This document shows positions 1-5,462 of a stretch of 7,902 bases of DNA, piece by piece. This DNA is from RGIG426 sp045643425. GTDB taxonomy: Bacteria > Bacillota > Clostridia > Oscillospirales > Acutalibacteraceae. The notes under the pieces are model-generated. The model searched no databases. It was not told the origin of the DNA and saw only the letters and a list, made by a program, of their open reading frames with translations. The DNA lies in contig JAZUKW010000101.1 of NCBI GenBank assembly GCA_045643425.1, positions 1-7,902 on the forward strand, given 5' to 3'. The position numbers and the translations under genes are program-made. Numbering within the stretch: position 1 is the first letter of the stretch; each line of letters opens with the position of its first letter.

Positions 1-626
1 CGCATATTGCCGGACGCGATCTCGTCAATGAGCATCACGTTGCCGTTCGCATCGTAGCCGAACTCGAATTTAATGTCGTACAGAACGAGGCCTTTTTCCG
101 CCAGATCGTCCGCAACGATCTTGGTGATTTGCTGGGTCATCACTTTGATGTCGTCATACTGCTTCGCGGTCATCACGCCGAGATCAACAAGGCCGTCTTT
201 GGTCACCAGCGGATCGCCTTTTTCGTCGTTTTTGAAGGTCGTCTCAACGTAGGCGGGAAGATCCGCGCCCTCCTCGCAGTAGTCGCTGTAACGGCGATAG
301 AAGCTGCCCACCGCTTTGTAACGGCAGATGACCTCGAGGCCTTTACCGAACACCTTCGCCGGAAGCACTTCCATGGTGGTGTCCGCGAGGTCGGCGGAAA
401 CGTAGTGGGTCTTGATGCCGGCGGCGTTGACTTTCTCGAAGAAATAGATGGACATACGCAGGTTGACGTCGCCCACGCCCTCGATGGTCAGGCCGACGGA
501 GTTCTCGCCGGGATCGAACACACCGTCTTTGCCGGTGCAGTCATCTTTGAATTTGAGCAGGTAGTTGCCGTTGTCCAGAGCATAGACGTTTTTGGTTTTG
601 CCGGTGTACACGAGTTTGTTTTCCAT
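1..626 (-). CDS. purC: Phosphoribosylaminoimidazole-succinocarboxamide synthase (SAICAR synthetase), 3' end outside window
   Basis: Ligates CAIR and aspartate with ATP to give SAICAR in cytosolic de novo purine synthesis. The reading frame runs 208 full codons from ATG at 626 and leaves the window still open. Seen: an N-terminal KTKNVY stretch (about residues 10-15) of the nucleotide-binding fold, FDPGENSVGLTIEG (about 37-50), the ICRYKAVGSF region in mid-protein that stands where many PurCs have VVRN..AGS, a KNDEKGDPLV stretch, and IDEIASGNM at the edge, equivalent to the DEFSPD-type active-site segment. Enzymes of this family are usually about 235 residues, so roughly 25-30 are missing. The start is supported by AAGGAG at 642-637, ten bases upstream. 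It follows purE by 46 bases with no terminator, so it is very likely cotranscribed from the riboswitch-controlled promoter near 1345. The ICRYKAVGSF form is what I recall from clostridial PurCs. Confidence 0.95.
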   Translation of the reverse strand, partial: MENKLVYTGKTKNVYALDNGNYLLKFKDDCTGKDGVFDPGENSVGLTIEGVGDVNLRMSIYFFEKVNAAGIKTHYVSADLADTTMEVLPAKVFGKGLEVICRYKAVGSFYRRYSDYCEEGADLPAYVETTFKNDEKGDPLVTKDGLVDLGVMTAKQYDDIKVMTQQITKIVADDLAEKGLVLYDIKFEFGYDANGNVMLIDEIASGNM

Positions 627-672
627 AGTTGATCGACTCCTTTAATATTGTTAGGGTTTATAACAAACGATT

Positions 673-1161
673 TTATAAACGCGCCATGATGCCCGCATCT
701 TTTTCGAGCACGGCATCCGCGTCGGCTTTGCGCTTCGCGTCAAGCTTTGCGGCGAGGGCTTCGTCCTCCACCGCCAAGATCTGGGCGCAAAGCAAAGCGG
801 CATTGACTCCTCCGTTGAGCGCGACAGTCGCCACCGGGATTCCGGAGGGCATTTGGACCGTCGATAAGAGAGCGTCAATGCCGTCAAGGGTGCCACCTTT
901 ACAGGGAATACCCACCACCGGCAGGGTGGTGTTGGCGGCGATGGCCCCCGCCAGATGCGCCGCCATTCCCGCGGCGGCGATGATCGCACCGAACCCGTTC
1001 TTGCGGGCGTTCACCGCGAAGTCGCGGGCCTGCTCGGGAGTGCGGTGCGCGGAGTAAACGTGGACTTCGTAGGGAATCCCCAAGCCGTCCAGCGTGTTGG
1101 TCGCTTTTTGGATGACGGGCAGATCGCTGTCGCTGCCCATGATAATACCGATCTTTTTCAT
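673..1161 (-). CDS. purE: N5-carboxyaminoimidazole ribonucleotide mutase, class I PurE
   Basis: Converts N5-CAIR to CAIR in purine synthesis. The product is 162 residues, normal for the family. Seen: MGSDSDLP at 8-15 (phosphate/ribose-binding loop), SAHRTP at 37-42 with the catalytic histidine His39 (E. coli His45 by alignment from memory), AGMAAHLAG at 64-72, and a STVQMPSGIPVAT segment at 100-112. SAHRTP, AAHL and VQMP mark a class I enzyme, which normally works with PurK; no purK is in the window. The frame stays open upstream through the riboswitch to 1314, but the start at 1161 is chosen because MKKIGIIMGSDSD is the family's usual N-terminus and GGAGG lies seven bases before the ATG. It is the first gene after the ZTP riboswitch and is followed by purC. 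A weak A/T-rich inverted repeat (648-666) lies in the gap to purC but does not look like a terminator. Confidence 0.97.
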   Translation of the reverse strand: MKKIGIIMGSDSDLPVIQKATNTLDGLGIPYEVHVYSAHRTPEQARDFAVNARKNGFGAIIAAAGMAAHLAGAIAANTTLPVVGIPCKGGTLDGIDALLSTVQMPSGIPVATVALNGGVNAALLCAQILAVEDEALAAKLDAKRKADADAVLEKDAGIMARL

Positions 1162-1168
1162 CAAAAAA

Positions 1169-1173
1169 CCTCC
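1169..1173 (-). promoter_or_regulatory. Ribosome binding site of purE
   Basis: GGAGG, seven bases before the ATG at 1161, sits between a run of six A (1179-1174) and a run of six T (1168-1163). It decides the purE start against the longer open frame that continues into the riboswitch. The flanking A6 and T6 runs could pair weakly over the GGAGG. Confidence 0.9.
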
Positions 1174-1185
1174 TTTTTTCGATTC

Positions 1186-1233
1186 AAAAAACAAAAGGAC
1201 GCACGTAGTCCTATACAAGGTCAACGTGCGCCC
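1186..1233 (-). terminator. Intrinsic terminator of the ZTP riboswitch (expression platform)
   Basis: On the minus strand GGGCGCACGT (1233-1224) pairs with ACGTGCGTCC (1206-1197) over ten base pairs including one G-U. A further CCT/AGG pairing (1220-1218 with 1212-1210) closes a TGTAT loop inside a symmetric internal loop. The stem is followed at once by TTTTGTTTTTT (1196-1186), a good U-tract. Its 5' arm reuses the GGGC that closes helix P3 of the aptamer, so aptamer and terminator cannot both form. This is the layout of a transcriptional ON switch: ligand binding should block termination and allow purE and purC to be made. Pairing and U-tract are seen directly; the direction of control is inferred. 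Confidence 0.9.
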
Positions 1234-1320
1234 AGACGGTCGGCTGTAAAGCGGGGTAACTTTACCCCTCATTCTTCGATCCTCCGCGGTGCTCCGCGAT
1301 GTTCCGTCAGTCACGAAGAA
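1230..1320 (-). promoter_or_regulatory. ZTP/ZMP riboswitch aptamer (pfl motif) upstream of purE
   Basis: Elements in order on the minus strand: P1 TTCTTCG (1320-1314) pairing with CGAAGAA (1278-1272), seven perfect pairs; the conserved GTGACTGACGGAACA (1314-1300); hairpin P2 CGCGG-AGCA-CCGCG (1298-1285); a linker hairpin GGGGTA-AAGT-TACCCC (1268-1253); and the hallmark 3' block GCCGACCGTCTGGGC (1244-1230), forming P3. The family consensus as I remember it is GUGACUGGCG with CCGCCUGGGC. Here both sides have changed together, so GACGG (1308-1304) pairs perfectly with CCGTC (1239-1235) as the loop-J1/2 pseudoknot, which is strong support for a functional aptamer. The family senses AICAR mono- and triphosphate, which build up when 10-formyl-tetrahydrofolate is short. 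Position just after a promoter and just before a terminator and purE fits. Ligand identity is inferred from family membership. Confidence 0.95.
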
Positions 1321-1341
1321 CGGTTTTCAATTCACACATAC

Positions 1342-1370
1342 AGTATACCAAAAACGCACTTTTAAGTCAA
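1342..1370 (-). promoter_or_regulatory. Sigma-A promoter of the purE-purC operon
   Basis: TTGACT (1370-1365) and TATACT (1347-1342) are separated by exactly 17 bases. The bases just before the -10 are TGG, giving an extended TG-N -10 element. Each hexamer differs from the consensus at one position. Transcription would begin near 1337-1334, about 15 bases before helix P1 of the riboswitch. The promoter lies in the pyrB-purE gap and starts about 20 bases after the pyrB stop codon. Confidence 0.88.
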
Positions 1371-1394
1371 GCCGAGAATGCACTTTTTTGTCAA
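1347..1394 (-). repeat. Imperfect 24-base tandem repeat spanning the purE -35 region
   Basis: Copy 1 (1394-1371) begins TTGACAAAAAAGTGC and copy 2 (1370-1347) begins TTGACTTAAAAGTGC. Over 24 bases, 18 positions agree, including TTGAC, AAAAGTGC and a late GG. Copy 2 supplies the -35 of the purE promoter and ends on the first T of the -10. Copy 1 contains a perfect TTGACA, but the bases where its -10 would fall (CTTGAC) are not a -10, so it is not a second promoter. Copy 1 also includes the pyrB stop codon. It may be a tandem duplication or a pair of operator sites; no regulator can be assigned from sequence. Confidence 0.6.
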
Positions 1395-2461
1395 ATTTTT
1401 TCCTCTGCTTCACAGTAGACACAGCGGCGTGTTTTCCCGTCGGCGGAAATCTTAAAGCGGTGAGAAAGCTCCTGCTCGTTCGAGGTGATACACCGCGGGT
1501 TGTGACAGCAGCCGCCCTCCTCGCCCATATCGTTCTCATACGGCAGGTCGCGCTCGGCAAGCAGCTTGAGAATCAGCGCCATACGCATATACTTTCCGTT
1601 TTTCACCTGCTCAAAATAGCAGGCGCGCGGGTCGTCGTCCACCTTCACGCTGATTTCGTTGACACGCGGCAGCGGGTGAAGCACGCAGCAGTCGGCGGCG
1701 GCCTTTTGCATCTTTTCCTCGGTCAGCACGTACACGTCTTTCAGGCGTTCGTACACCGCGGGATCGTCAAACCGCTCACGCTGGATGCGGGTCATATAAA
1801 GAATATCCAAAGCGGGAAGCGCTTCCTCGAGCGAGGCGGTCTCGGAATACCGAAGCCCGCTCTTTTCGATGACCTCGCTCTTGACGTAGTCGGGCAGGCG
1901 CAGCTCTTCGGGTGAAATCAACACGAATTCCACCCCCGGATACCGCGACAGCGCGCCGATCAGCGAGTGAACGGTGCGACCGTATTTGAGGTCGCCGCAA
2001 AGTCCCACTTTCAGGTCGGAGAACCGCCCCTTTTGGCGGTGAATGGTGAGCAAATCCGCGAGCGTCTGCGTCGGGTGACAATGGCCGCCGTCGCCCGCGT
2101 TGATTACCGGGATCCGCGCGTTTTGCGCCGCCACCAGCGCCGAGCCCTCTTTCGGGTGGCGCATGGCGATAATATCCGCATAGCAGCCGACGGTACGCGC
2201 GGTGTCGGCGATGCTTTCGCCCTTTTCGGTCGAAGAGGCGCCCGCGCCGGACATAGACAGCACGCTGCCGCCGAGCTCCAGCATCGCGGCCTCAAAACTG
2301 AGGCGCGTGCGGGTGGACGGCTCGAAGAAAAGCGTGGCAAGCTTCTTGCCTTTACACGCCTCAGCGTACATTTCGGGGAATTCCAAGATGTTTTCGGCGG
2401 TGGCGATCAGCTCGTCCAGCTCCGCCACCGACAGATTCAACGTGTCGATAAGACTTCTCAT
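1391..2461 (-). CDS. pyrB: Aspartate carbamoyltransferase catalytic chain with C-terminal PyrI-like zinc tail
   Basis: Joins carbamoyl phosphate and aspartate to give N-carbamoyl-L-aspartate, the first committed pyrimidine step. The catalytic part spans about residues 1-306. It has the carbamoyl phosphate loop FEPSTRT at 46-52, the mobile SSTEKGES loop with Lys80, HPTQ at 129-132, Arg162, TRIQ at 224-227 and HPLPR at 262-266, so all expected catalytic residues are present. Ordinary catalytic chains are about 305-310 residues; this one has 356. The extra C-terminus, after a short acidic linker (about 307-317), has Cys319, Cys324, Cys347 and Cys350 in C-x4-C-x22-C-x2-C spacing, with NPRCIT and CVYCE, closely resembling the zinc domain of PyrI. 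PyrI's nucleotide-binding N-terminal domain is absent and no pyrI follows. The start has GGAG nine bases upstream and lies 4 bases after the pyrE stop. Last gene of the pyr operon. Confidence 0.96.
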   Translation of the reverse strand: MRSLIDTLNLSVAELDELIATAENILEFPEMYAEACKGKKLATLFFEPSTRTRLSFEAAMLELGGSVLSMSGAGASSTEKGESIADTARTVGCYADIIAMRHPKEGSALVAAQNARIPVINAGDGGHCHPTQTLADLLTIHRQKGRFSDLKVGLCGDLKYGRTVHSLIGALSRYPGVEFVLISPEELRLPDYVKSEVIEKSGLRYSETASLEEALPALDILYMTRIQRERFDDPAVYERLKDVYVLTEEKMQKAAADCCVLHPLPRVNEISVKVDDDPRACYFEQVKNGKYMRMALILKLLAERDLPYENDMGEEGGCCHNPRCITSNEQELSHRFKISADGKTRRCVYCEAEEKI

Positions 2462-2465
2462 ACGC

Positions 2466-3104
2466 TTACGCTCCGATCCAGCTCTCGTCCGAGGGGTTGT
2501 TGCGGAACGCGATCAGCTTCGCGATGTCGGAAGCGGCGATATAGCCCTCTTCGGCGGCGACCTCGGCGATGGTGTCGAAATTGGTCAGCGAGATATTTTT
2601 GACGTTTGCCGCGGCGAGGCGGTCAAGCCCTTTTTGCATTCCGTAGGTGAAGATAGACACGACGCCGAGCACCTCCGCGCCCGCTTCGCGCAACGCGTCC
2701 ACCACTTCGATCACACTGCCGCCGGTGGAGATGAGGTCTTCCACCACGACGACCTTCTGCCCCGCTTCGAGCTTGCCCTCGATGCGGTTTTGGCGGCCGT
2801 GGTCTTTGTTGCCGGAACGGACGTAGCCCATCGGCATTTTCAGAATATGTCCGACGATCGCGGCGTGCGCGATACCGGCGGTGGAGGTTCCCATCAGCAC
2901 CTCGGCGTCGGGGTAGTTTTCTTTGATGAGCGCGGCAAGCCCGTTTTCGACGTCATCCCGCACCTCGGGCGCGGTGAGCGTCAGGCGGTTGTCGCAATAG
3001 ACGGGGCTTTTGATACCGCTCGCCCAGGTAAACGGCTCTTCCGGGCGGAAGAACACCGCTTTGATTTTGAGCAGATCCTTTGCGATCACTTTGTTCCATT
3101 CCAT
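2466..3104 (-). CDS. pyrE: Orotate phosphoribosyltransferase
   Basis: Transfers phosphoribose from PRPP to orotate, giving OMP. The product is 212 residues, typical for the family. Seen: FTWASGIKSPVYCDNR at 25-40 (N-terminal orotate/phosphate-binding part), RSGNKDHGRQNRIEG at 96-110 (the flexible catalytic loop with Lys100, Asp101 and His102), and the PRPP-binding signature VVVVEDLISTGGS at 118-130 with the Glu122-Asp123 pair. The start at 3104 is set by AGGAGG at 3118-3113, eight bases upstream, which overlaps the pyrF stop codon. The gap to pyrF is 13 bases and to pyrB 4 bases, so it is cotranscribed and probably translationally linked with both. Nothing is missing or unusual. Works directly before PyrF in the pathway although it is downstream in the operon. 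Confidence 0.97.
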   Translation of the reverse strand: MEWNKVIAKDLLKIKAVFFRPEEPFTWASGIKSPVYCDNRLTLTAPEVRDDVENGLAALIKENYPDAEVLMGTSTAGIAHAAIVGHILKMPMGYVRSGNKDHGRQNRIEGKLEAGQKVVVVEDLISTGGSVIEVVDALREAGAEVLGVVSIFTYGMQKGLDRLAAANVKNISLTNFDTIAEVAAEEGYIAASDIAKLIAFRNNPSDESWIGA

Positions 3105-3117
3105 GTTCGTTTCCTCC

Positions 3118-3816
3118 TCAGTCTACAAACTCTTTAAGGCAGCGCTCATACGCCGCCACCGGATCGTCTGCCGCCGTGATCGGGCGACCGACCACAATAT
3201 AATCCGAACCGATTTTTTTCGCTTCAGCCGGGGTCATCACGCGTTTTTGGTCACCGACGTCGCCGTCTGCAAACCGCACGCCCGGGGTGATCGTCAAAAA
3301 CGCTTTTCCGCAGGTGTCGTGGACTTTTCCCGCTTCCAGCGGCGAGCAGACAACACCGTCAAGCCCTGCGTCTTTCGCGTTTTTCGCATAGTGCATCACG
3401 ACCTTGTCGATCGGTTCTTTAATGAGCAAATCGGTCTCCATGCTCTCTTGATCGGTGGAGGTGAGCTGGGTCACCGCGATGAGCAGCGGCCGTGTGCCGT
3501 CGGGACGGGTCAAGCCCTCGAGCGCCGCCTCCATCATCCGTTTTGTTCCCGCGGCGTGGAGGTTTGTAATATCCACGTCGAGGCGGGACAACACCGCCAT
3601 CGACTTTTTGACGGTATTCGGAATGTCGTGGAGTTTAAGGTCGAGGAAAATCTTATGTCCCCGCGCCTTGAGTTCCCGCACGATCGCAGGCCCTTCGGCG
3701 TAAAACAACTCCATTCCGATTTTCACAAACGGCTTTTTGCCGGTGAATTTGTCTAAAAACGCATACGTATCGGCGGCGGACGCAAAGTCGCACGCCACAA
3801 TCACGTCTTTTCCCAT
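3118..3816 (-). CDS. pyrF: Orotidine 5'-phosphate decarboxylase
   Basis: Decarboxylates OMP to UMP, the last step of UMP synthesis. The product is 232 residues, the usual size of the short bacterial (Bacillus-like) type. Seen: Asp10 in the VACDF strand, Lys32 in the FVKIGMELF segment, the catalytic DLKLHD at 59-64 (Asp59, Lys61, Asp64), NLHAAG at 85-90, and the phosphate-binding ITPGVR at 176-181 and VVGRPI at 208-213. The start at 3816 has AAGGAG at 3829-3824, seven bases upstream and inside the end of pyrD; only two bases separate the pyrD stop from this ATG, which suggests translational coupling. The pyrF stop codon in turn overlaps the pyrE ribosome binding site. Confidence 0.97.
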   Translation of the reverse strand: MGKDVIVACDFASAADTYAFLDKFTGKKPFVKIGMELFYAEGPAIVRELKARGHKIFLDLKLHDIPNTVKKSMAVLSRLDVDITNLHAAGTKRMMEAALEGLTRPDGTRPLLIAVTQLTSTDQESMETDLLIKEPIDKVVMHYAKNAKDAGLDGVVCSPLEAGKVHDTCGKAFLTITPGVRFADGDVGDQKRVMTPAEAKKIGSDYIVVGRPITAADDPVAAYERCLKEFVD

Positions 3817-3818
3817 CG

Positions 3819-4727
3819 TTACGCTCCTTTAATAATGTCCGAAAGATTTTCAATGCCGTACTGTTCCATCACGCGCGGCAAATCCGCCACGATGTCACGG
3901 CAGGCAAACGGGTTTACGAGGTTGGCGGCGCCGATTTCCACGGCCGTCGCGCCGGCAAGCATCATTTCCACCACGTCCTCGGCAGAGGAAACGCCGCCCA
4001 TACCGACAACGGGGATATTCACCGCGTGGGCAACCTGGTACACCATACGCAACGCCACCGGGAAGATCGCCGGGCCGGAAAAGCCGCCCATTTTGTTCGC
4101 GATGACCGGCTTTTTGGTCTTTAAGTCAATGCGCATCCCGAGCAGCGTGTTGATAAGGCTGATACCGTCCGCGCCCGCTTCTTCGCACGCTTTAGCGATC
4201 GCGACGATGTCGGTGACGTTCGGCGACAGCTTCACGATAACCGGTTTCGTCGTCACCGCTTTGACCGCGCGGGTCACCTCTGCGGCGGCCGCGGGATCGG
4301 TGCCGAAGCTCATCCCGCCGCCGTGGACGTTCGGGCAGCTGACGTTGACCTCGAGCCAACCGACCTGCGGCTCTTTATCCAATTTTGCGCAGGTATCGGC
4401 ATAGTCCGCGACCGAAAAGCCGGAAACGTTCGCCATGACCGGCTTATGAAAGCATTGTTTAAGCTTCGGCAGTTCCTCCGAAATCACCTTGTCCACGCCG
4501 GGATTTTGCAGCCCCACCGCGTTGATCATTCCGGCGGTACATTCCGCGATACGCGGGGTCGGGTTGCCGAAGCGCGGGTCTTTTGTCGTTCCTTTAAACG
4601 AGAACGTGCCGAGGCAGTTGATGTCGTAAAGCTCGGCAAATTCATAGCCGAAGCCGAACGTGCCGGAGGCGGGAATCACGGGGTTATCGAGCGTGATCCC
4701 GCAAAGATCCACACTCATTTTTCCCAT
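3819..4727 (-). CDS. pyrD: Dihydroorotate dehydrogenase, class 1B catalytic subunit
   Basis: FMN enzyme that oxidises dihydroorotate to orotate; in class 1B the electrons pass to PyrK and then to NAD+. The product is 302 residues, as expected for class 1B. Seen: PASGTFGFG at 19-27 (FMN site), KGTTKDPRFGNPTPRI at 45-60, GLQNPG at 72-77, the catalytic cysteine Cys131 in NVSCPNVHGGG (class 1B and 1A use Cys, class 2 uses Ser), VIVKLSPN at 163-170, and phosphate-binding GMGGVSS at 242-248 and EIGAANL at 264-270. No N-terminal membrane segment is present, which fits a soluble class 1B enzyme. ATG 4727 is chosen over ATG 4718 because AGGAGG at 4740-4735 is seven bases from the first and sixteen from the second. 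It overlaps pyrK by 13 bases, matching a partner in the same complex. Confidence 0.97.
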   Translation of the reverse strand: MGKMSVDLCGITLDNPVIPASGTFGFGYEFAELYDINCLGTFSFKGTTKDPRFGNPTPRIAECTAGMINAVGLQNPGVDKVISEELPKLKQCFHKPVMANVSGFSVADYADTCAKLDKEPQVGWLEVNVSCPNVHGGGMSFGTDPAAAAEVTRAVKAVTTKPVIVKLSPNVTDIVAIAKACEEAGADGISLINTLLGMRIDLKTKKPVIANKMGGFSGPAIFPVALRMVYQVAHAVNIPVVGMGGVSSAEDVVEMMLAGATAVEIGAANLVNPFACRDIVADLPRVMEQYGIENLSDIIKGA

Positions 4728-5449
4728 AAGATCTCCTCCTTTTCGAGAACGGGGCCGTCCTTGCAAATGCGCTTATAGCCGGTGACGGTTTTGCACGAAC
4801 AGCCCATGCACGCGCCGAAGCCGCACCCCATCCGCTCTTCAAAGCTGAACTGCCCGGAGGTGTTCGTCGCTTTATACACGGCCTTTAGCATCGGCTCGGG
4901 GCCGCAGGTATAAAAATAGTCGTAAGAATCGGGCAGCGCATCGGTCACAAAGCCTTTTACGCCGTAAGAGCCGTCGGCGGTGGTCACCGTCACGTTCGCG
5001 CCGAGGGCTTTAAATTCGTCTTCAAAGAAGATTTCGTCCGCTTTGTTAAAGCCGAGCACCACCGACACGGTTTTGCCGGCTTTCAAAAGATTTTTCGCAA
5101 GAAGATACAGCGGCGGCACGCCGACGCCGCCACCGAGGAGAAGCACCCGCTCCCCCGCTTTCGTTTCGTCGTAGCCGTTGCCGAGCCCCGAAAGCACGTC
5201 TACCGTGTCACCCGGCTTCATCTCGCTCATCTGCTTCGTTCCCGCGCCAACGACCTTATACACCAGCGTGAGCTCGTCGCCGTTCACGTCACAGACGGAA
5301 ATCGGGCGACGCAGGAATTTTCCCGAAAGCTGCACGTTCACAAACTGCCCTGCAGAGGTAATCGCGGACGTGTCACCGAAAAGCACCATTTTATACACAA
5401 GGGCATTGAGCGCCGTATTCTCTTTTACGGTAAAAAGTCCCTGTTTCAT
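4715..5449 (-). CDS. pyrK: Dihydroorotate dehydrogenase electron transfer subunit (FAD, 2Fe-2S)
   Basis: Passes electrons from PyrD's FMN through a [2Fe-2S] cluster and FAD to NAD+, forming a heterotetramer with PyrD. The product is 244 residues. Seen: a ferredoxin-reductase-like barrel with the flavin-binding RRPISV at 47-52 and VGAGT at 67-71, an NAD-binding GGGVGVPPLY at 106-115, TCGPEPML at 181-188, and a C-terminal cluster domain with Cys209, Cys214, Cys217 and Cys229 (C-x4-C-x2-C-x11-C) plus an additional Cys219. The frame is open to 5470, but ATG 5449 is preferred because MKQGLFTV is a family-like start and AGGAG lies six bases upstream. The gap to carB is 10 bases. The presence of pyrK indicates that orotate synthesis here is coupled to NAD+, as in anaerobic or fermentative Gram-positives. 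Confidence 0.96.
   Translation of the reverse strand: MKQGLFTVKENTALNALVYKMVLFGDTSAITSAGQFVNVQLSGKFLRRPISVCDVNGDELTLVYKVVGAGTKQMSEMKPGDTVDVLSGLGNGYDETKAGERVLLLGGGVGVPPLYLLAKNLLKAGKTVSVVLGFNKADEIFFEDEFKALGANVTVTTADGSYGVKGFVTDALPDSYDYFYTCGPEPMLKAVYKATNTSGQFSFEERMGCGFGACMGCSCKTVTGYKRICKDGPVLEKEEILWEK
4733..4740 (-). promoter_or_regulatory. Ribosome binding site of pyrD, inside the end of pyrK
   Basis: AGGAGGAG lies within the last codons of pyrK. Its distance favours the ATG at 4727, giving a 13-base overlap with pyrK, over the nearby ATG at 4718, which would give a 4-base overlap. Confidence 0.85.
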
Positions 5450-5455
5450 CGTGTT

Positions 5456-5462
5456 CTCCTTA
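5456..5462 (-). promoter_or_regulatory. Ribosome binding site of pyrK overlapping the carB stop codon
   Basis: The minus-strand sequence TAAGGAG joins the carB stop (TAA, 5462-5460) with the AGGAG that serves pyrK six bases further on. A ribosome ending on carB would sit on this site, so translational coupling is likely. Confidence 0.85.

Noticed and set aside
648..666. Inverted repeat TTGTTA-TAAACCC-TAACAA on the minus strand between purE and purC
   Set aside because: Only six A/T-rich pairs and no U-tract after it, so it is not a convincing terminator; at most a weak mRNA structure just ahead of the purC ribosome binding site.
129..1057. Plus-strand open frames opposite purC and purE
   Set aside because: They are antisense to genes with full family motifs and have no ribosome binding site or recognisable product.
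1366..1394. A second promoter using the perfect TTGACA at 1394-1389
   Set aside because: At the 17-base distance the sequence is CTTGAC, which is no -10 element; it is better read as the upstream copy of the tandem repeat.
1967..3137. Long plus-strand open frames opposite pyrB and pyrE
   Set aside because: Both are shadows of real genes with clear motifs on the other strand, have composition biased to Arg and His, and lack plausible start signals.
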